From Fomitopsis serialis (Eukaryota; Basidiomycota; Agaricomycetes; Polyporales; Fomitopsidaceae): a DNA stretch of 64,000 nt. The position numbers were made by a program, and so were the translations under genes. Below, one piece after another: positions 59,709-64,000 of the stretch. The notes beneath the pieces were generated by a model, which worked only from the letters and a program-made list of their open reading frames with translations, was not told where the DNA came from and searched no databases. Position 1 is the stretch's first letter. Each line of letters starts with the position of its first letter. Location of the stretch: contig NW_025954962.1 of assembly GCF_022376445.1 (NCBI RefSeq), positions 62,001-126,000 on the forward strand, in the 5' to 3' direction.

Positions 59709-61273
59709 TTACTTGCCGCCCTTCACCACGCCCTTCATCTTCCTCATCAGGCTCGTCTTCCTTCCCAGGCCGCCAGGCGAGCCGACTTCGATAGGACTAT
59801 CGAAGTAGTCTCGCTGGGGCTGCGTCCTCGGAGGAGCCGGGAGGTCCTTGTCCGTGTTCACTGGCACAGGATCCTCGACGTAGACATAGCCGCCCTCCTC
59901 ACTGTTAGGTGAGAAGTCGTCCTTTCGGATGTTCGCAGCGCGGCCGAAGCGGCCTAGGAACGACTGCTGGGGCCGGTGCGTCGGGCGAGCGCCATGGCCA
60001 GGGGCGGAATGAGTCGTAATCGAGTTCTCCTCGGTGGAGGAGGTGGGAGAAGGGTCGCGATCACCGACGGCCACCGGCACGTTTGGCGAGTCGCGCATCT
60101 GACGGATGCGGCGCATGAGCGACTTGCTGCGTTTGGGCGTTCCGTTGCCAGTGGGGGAGGGGGGTTCCTGCTGCTCGATTGGAACTTCCACCTCCCCATC
60201 CGGGGAAAAAATTGGCTGGGGCGGGGGGAGGTTGCCGCGCCTCGAAGCCTGGCGGCGAGCGTCAGGACGTTCATCAGGACGGGAACGGCCGCTGCGATCA
60301 GTGCGCTTCCCACCGCCGTTGCGGTTGTTGTACGAGGGGTATTCCGCGTTCGGCCTGGTTGCTCCACCGCCGGCCGAGAAGTCCTCGAAAGGTTCTGGCT
60401 CATGGATGCCCCAAGCCTCCGCAATAGCATCGTGTCGCTTCTTGGGTGCTTCGTACGGCACGTAGATGTCCGGAGAAGTGGGATATGGCGTGTCGCCGAC
60501 GCGTGGAAGCTCCTGAGCTGCGGCGAGAGCAACCTTGTCACGTTCCGTGACGGCACTCCATGCCATCATTGGAGCCTTAGTAGAATGCTTGTTGCGCGAC
60601 GGGGCACAAGCATCGAAGGGTCCATCATGGTGGAACACTTTGAATCGTGGTCAGCATCTGACCCATCGGCCAGCGTGGAATGGACGTACTGGGACCGACA
60701 CCAGAGAAGTCAAGCCTATCAATGACATCGGCATGAGAGGAGCCCTTCTTCGCCTTGCCACGGGGGCGAGAGCCGTTCTTGTTCTTGTCGGCGTCGCGGT
60801 TGATCGTCTGGATCCCGGAGTCTTGGGAGTGCGAACGACGAGAAGCACCGGTCGAGGGCCGCGTTGGGCTGTTGGGTAGAGGTGAGGCAAGGGGAAAAAT
60901 AGGGGTGAAATCATTAGTCCACTGCATAAGATAAGGGCTGGACGACGTACGCGGCGAGCTCTGTGTTGCTCCTGCCCACTCGATTGCGAGGGGCTTGATC
61001 CCCCGATCTTACTTGAACAGCGTCGCGGACGGCCTCGACGACGTTGTTGTCTCGGCTCATGTTCATGGGGACAGCGGGCTGAGCCCTCCTGATGGTGGAT
61101 GATTTGGGAAGAGCCTTGGGCGGGGGCGGGGGCGCACGGTGAGAAGCGGACTGAGGGGGAGCGTTGCGAGTAAGGGTGGGGACACCGTACGCAGAGTAGG
61201 ACGGGGTGTGAGAGTCGTTGAAGGGGTCAGAGGGCGTCGCTCTGTGGCGATGAGGTTTGGGTGCAACCTGCAT
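59709..61273 (-). CDS. PAL1: Pal1-family cell morphology protein
   Basis: Pal1 proteins sit at growth sites under the membrane and are tied to endocytic patches and polarity in fission yeast. The start at 61273 (MQVAPKPHRHRATPSDPFND) opens a Pro-rich N-terminal exon. A middle exon gives a basic, Lys/Arg-rich stretch (PRGKAKKGSSHADVIDRLDF). The C-terminal exon begins with the family signature FHHDGPFDACAPSRNKHS and APMMAWSAVTERDKVAL, followed by a disordered Pro/Ser/Arg region and the basic tail GRKTSLMRKMKGVVKGGK at 59709. There are two to three introns. The function is assigned only from the family. No frameshift was seen. Confidence 0.85.
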
Positions 61274-62051
61274 GGCTAGAAGCGAGGAGCCAGTTCGAAT
61301 GTTTGGTCAGGCGATAGGCTCGGCAACTTACCGCCTGTCGGACAGCTGTTGCCACGCGAAATCGATGTATGATAGATGTGATTCGACGAGTTCCTGCAGC
61401 CAGATACTGCGAGACGATGGGGGTATGAGAGGAAGTGCGATAGCGGGAACAGGACTGGGCCTACACAGCACCGTAGGCAGCGTTTGGCTGTCGTGGGCTC
61501 AGCGGGACTGGGGCATCCGGCGCTAACCCGAACAAACTCCACCAGTCAGCCGGCCCAAAATGGCAACTCTCCCAGCGCCTACCCCTGCCCGCCCCGCTGA
61601 CTGCTGTCCAAAGCCTCCGCGCGCGGTTTCATAATTCATCACATTGCTCCATCATACCGAACAGGACATGTACAGCATCCACACACCGGGCAGTGTCCAG
61701 CGACGAACAATCGGATACGAGCTCGCAAACTGCCACCGCCCCATTCGAGCTCGGTGAAACTCCGAGTCGGGGCAGACTCACGCCCAGTGTTGTTAGGGTC
61801 ACCCATGACCCCATTGACCGTTGACCGGGGTCAAAGGCATGACCCCAGTCAGACCCAGGTCATGACCTCGTTGACCGCAGTCAGTCAACGCGTGACGACA
61901 GCAAACACGTGAGTTAGATCGACGCGACGCGACGCGCCCGCGCCCAGACTCAAAGCTACGAAAATCAATGAAATAATGTTGTTATGGAGCGGCTGCTAGA
62001 TACAAATCGTAGCTCTGTCTTGAATATTATACCTTCTCCCTTCCTGCCTCT
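61274..62051. other. Intergenic, PAL1 promoter to hAT element
   Basis: About 780 bases without a supported gene. It contains the dense TGACC/GGTCA cluster at 61797-61876 and a short CGACG repeat near 61921-61937. The hAT element's left terminal repeat would be expected here but I could not define it. Confidence 0.5.
61797..61876. repeat. Dense cluster of TGACC / GGTCA pentamers
   Basis: At least eight copies of TGACC or its complement lie within 80 bases, for example 61806-61810, 61815-61819, 61822-61826, 61829-61833, 61840-61844 and the palindrome GGTCATGACC at about 61859-61868. Several extend to TTGACC. Such clusters can be transposase-binding subterminal repeats or transcription-factor sites. 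Confidence 0.7.
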
Positions 62052-62968
62052 ATGATCCATGAATCACCCCTCGCGAAGTACTTCCACCGAAGTGACCACA
62101 ACTTTAAGACAGACCACTCTCACAAGGAGGCGTGGTGCAAGGCTTGCGTGGCGTACAAAGTCCGCGAGATAAAGCATACCGAGCTTACTACAGGCCAGCC
62201 AGAACGGGGCGACGAGGACGTCGAGAAAGAAGGTATGGCAATTAGACAGTCGGATTTGAACATACCTATAGCTAACACGTCATCACTAGTCATGACCATC
62301 CATATCGAACCGAGGAGTAACAAGGTCGAGTGGTACCGGAAGCATCTTATCGAGCAATGTCCTCATGTGACCGACGAGGTGCGCGCGGAGGCAGTGGCAG
62401 ATGCGGCGAGAGGGAAACGAAAGGCTGCGGAGACGAAGATGACGAGGCTTCAGCACGAGCTTAGCCAAAACGAGAACAGACCTGTTGCGTCCGGCCCAGT
62501 GGCAAGCCCTTTGTCCGCCCAGTCAAGTTTGTCGAGTATCGCGAGTGCCGACTCCGACGCGCTACTCACTAGTACCGTGACGGGCGGTCAATCGCTCCTA
62601 GCACCTGCGTCCGCACCAGCTCCTGAGGTCGATTACGATAAGTGGATCATGGCGGCAGAGTCAAGTGGTGGTATGCATGCCTGTGAGGTGTTCTGTCCTA
62701 GTGTACACACTCTGATATACACCCAATCTTGCAGATACCGAGCAAGCAGAGGCCCTGCGTTATGCTAAGCGCCAGCGGCTCGGGACCATCAACGGGACAC
62801 CATTCTTCGGCGAGACAGTCCCGAAGTTGCAATCTTGGAACAACACGAGACAACGCGAGTTTTCAAGTGATCTGTGTTGTCTTCTGATTGCGTGCAACAT
62901 TGCGTGGCACGCTGTCGAGGTCCCTTACTGGCAACACTTCTTTCAGAAGTGGGTCCCTGGTTGTCTAC
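62052..62968 (+). mobile_element. hAT-type transposase gene, 5' part
   Basis: The start at 62052 encodes SPLAKYFHRSDHNFKTDHSH and AWCKACVAYK, then WYRKHLIEQCPHVTDE. The C-x2-C and H-x4-C pairs form a BED-like zinc finger, usual at the N-terminus of hAT transposases. After an intron near 62680-62735 the frame reads EQAEALRYAKRQRLGTINGT and FSSDLCCLLIACNIAWHAVE, then FFQKWVPGC, a stretch typical of the fungal hAT-like family where the next residues are normally P-S-R. Instead the frame is cut at 62969 by the LTR of another element. No earlier stop or frameshift was seen, so it was probably intact when it was hit. Confidence 0.7.
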
Positions 62969-63169
62969 TGTTATGGCGCCTCACTCGTCGTGCCTCGTAT
63001 GCGCTGCACCCAGTCTCTATTCAAGGAGATCTGTCTACAGAGTGCATACAAAGCGGTGACGAGGTAAAGGCTGAGGACTTGTAGGTGCACTGGCGCGCCA
63101 TACGAGTCCTCGAGCAAACAAAGACAAACATTTAATGTAAGACATACCGTAACGGGAATATCCGTTACA
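62969..63169 (-). repeat. LTR of a retrotransposon (3' LTR, minus orientation)
   Basis: Read on the minus strand it starts TGTAACGGATATTCCCGTTA at 63169 and ends CCATAACA at 62969, so it has TG...CA ends and is 201 bases long. A purine-rich tract stands immediately before its start. The five bases next to its end, TCTAC (62964-62968), are the expected target duplication, whose partner would lie outside the window. Confidence 0.7.
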
Positions 63170-63181
63170 CCCTCCCCCACT
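63170..63181 (-). other. Polypurine tract
   Basis: On the minus strand GTGGGGGAGGG(T) directly precedes the LTR's TG. This is the plus-strand priming site of LTR retrotransposons and fixes the element's direction. Confidence 0.7.
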
Positions 63182-64000
63182 GGACACGACCACGGGTCCC
63201 AGCAATAACCAGAGAAACAGATAGAAAAAGGAAAATGAAAGGAGACATATGCAACAACCCAACGGTGGTAGCAATTGGCAAACAAAGATGATGTTGAACT
63301 GTAGACAACGACATGTTAGATCGCGTCAGTGAGCAGACACAACCATTCATCATTGTCGTACATAACTCGACAAGGTTATGCAGGCCATAAGGTAAACTAC
63401 TACTCGGACTCGGAGTAGTAGTCAGCATCTTCAGAGTTACCCTCATCTTCGGCAGATAGTGCAGAAGAGCTGAGGGTATCCTCCATCTCATACTGCTCAT
63501 AGTAGTCAGAGACTACTACTGAGTTGGTCTCCTCAGACCCAGATCTTCGTGATTCCCACGAGCTAAGATGCTCGGACTCGGAGGAATACTCTGACTCAAC
63601 ATGGTCAGGGTACTCCTCACGAGTCATGGTACGAGGCTCCTCATCAGAGGAGTTGTACCAGTCGGACTCATCCACTGGTTGTTGACGAGGTGGTACAACA
63701 AGCCATCCCAGCTTGTTGTAGGCCCAATGTCGCACCATCTCCATAGGAAGTGGTGCAACAAGCCGAGGATCGAACTCGAGTGGAACCACTTCCAACTCCC
63801 TCTGGAAGTGGTCCCAGGCTCGACGAGCTGCACGAGAATATGTCCCCGGTCGCGGGGACATCTCCTCGATGGCATGCCCACAGCTAAGTGCTGACCTCTT
63901 GCAGTGAGCCCAGATGTCCCACTCGCCAACACTCGCCGCAACATCGGCCTCGTCGAAGTCGTGGTCAAGTTGGTCTGCAAGGAGGCTGAAGCATTCCTCG
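63182..64000 (-). mobile_element. LTR retrotransposon internal region, 3' end (truncated by window edge)
   Basis: The element runs from beyond the right edge toward the LTR at 62969-63169. An open frame at 63400-63861 (entered from further right) reads TYSRAARRAWDHFQRELEVV and PLEFDPRLVAPLPMEMVRHW. An acidic tail rich in Ser, Glu and Tyr follows, such as SVVVSDYYEQYEMEDTLSSS and DADYYSESE. Its position just before the polypurine tract is where a polyprotein's C-terminus would be. I cannot see reverse transcriptase or integrase because they lie outside the window, so the superfamily (Ty3/gypsy or Ty1/copia) is undecided. Confidence 0.6.

Noticed and set aside
59976..60725. Plus-strand open frame of 249 codons
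   Set aside because: It is antisense to the PAL1 C-terminal exon, which carries the family signature.

Overview
This is nuclear DNA of a basidiomycete fungus, most likely a mushroom-forming agaricomycete. Genes are packed on both strands with short spacers, almost all are cut by many introns of about 50-60 bases with GT(A/G)(A/C)G donors, and the protein set is fungal: RER2/NUS1, ICE2, DUG3, PAL1, a fused pseudouridine glycosidase-kinase and a Kex2-type repeat peptide precursor. Gene boundaries below come from joining conserved protein segments across frames by hand. Outer ends and conserved motifs are firmer than every internal splice site. I saw no rRNA, tRNA or CRISPR array.

Layout. 1.2-6.0 kb: a large multi-exon membrane protein of unknown function (-). 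6.3-12.4 kb: two tandem DUF2235 (Tle1-like) alpha/beta hydrolase genes (-). 13.0-19.6 kb: NUS1 (-), SEC17 (-), PCM1 (+), RER2 (-). This block holds both subunits of the dolichol-making cis-prenyltransferase and a UDP-GlcNAc pathway enzyme. 20.3-27.4 kb: DUG3 (+), ICE2 (+), the MoaE-like molybdopterin synthase subunit (-), GID5/ARMC8 (+). 27.7-35.1 kb: pseudouridine glycosidase-kinase (+), IRC3 mitochondrial helicase (-), ADP/ATP carrier (-). 35.5-41.9 kb: SIZ/PIAS SUMO ligase (-), NudC (+), ESF1 (-). 42.3-43.0 kb: a short secreted precursor with alternating repeats between dibasic sites (+). 43.5-49.2 kb: an EED-like WD40 protein (-), complex I subunit NDUFA11 (+), a BRCT/Myb protein resembling Rap1 (-). 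49.8-57.2 kb: RPS16 (-), mitochondrial uL4m (+), RAD51 (+), SER33 (-), HIS7 (+). 57.3-58.1 kb: a broken GH28 pectinase. 59.7-61.3 kb: PAL1 (-). 62.0-64.0 kb: a hAT transposase gene cut by an LTR retrotransposon.

The strongest lead is the peptide precursor at 42.3 kb. Its coding blocks are separated by Lys-Arg or Arg-Arg, which is the layout of Kex2-processed repeat proteins. Promoters also carry readable information: three ACGCGT boxes stand just upstream of RAD51, and a perfect TGACTCA site lies in the shared SER33/HIS7 promoter.

A caution for every user: from about 42.7 to 58.2 kb nearly every conserved gene has one or more single-base losses, often in G or C runs (HIS7, SER33, RAD51, RPS16, the repeat precursor, the BRCT/Myb gene, the EED-like gene). 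The first 42 kb is almost free of them. I read this as a poorly polished stretch of assembly rather than mass gene death.
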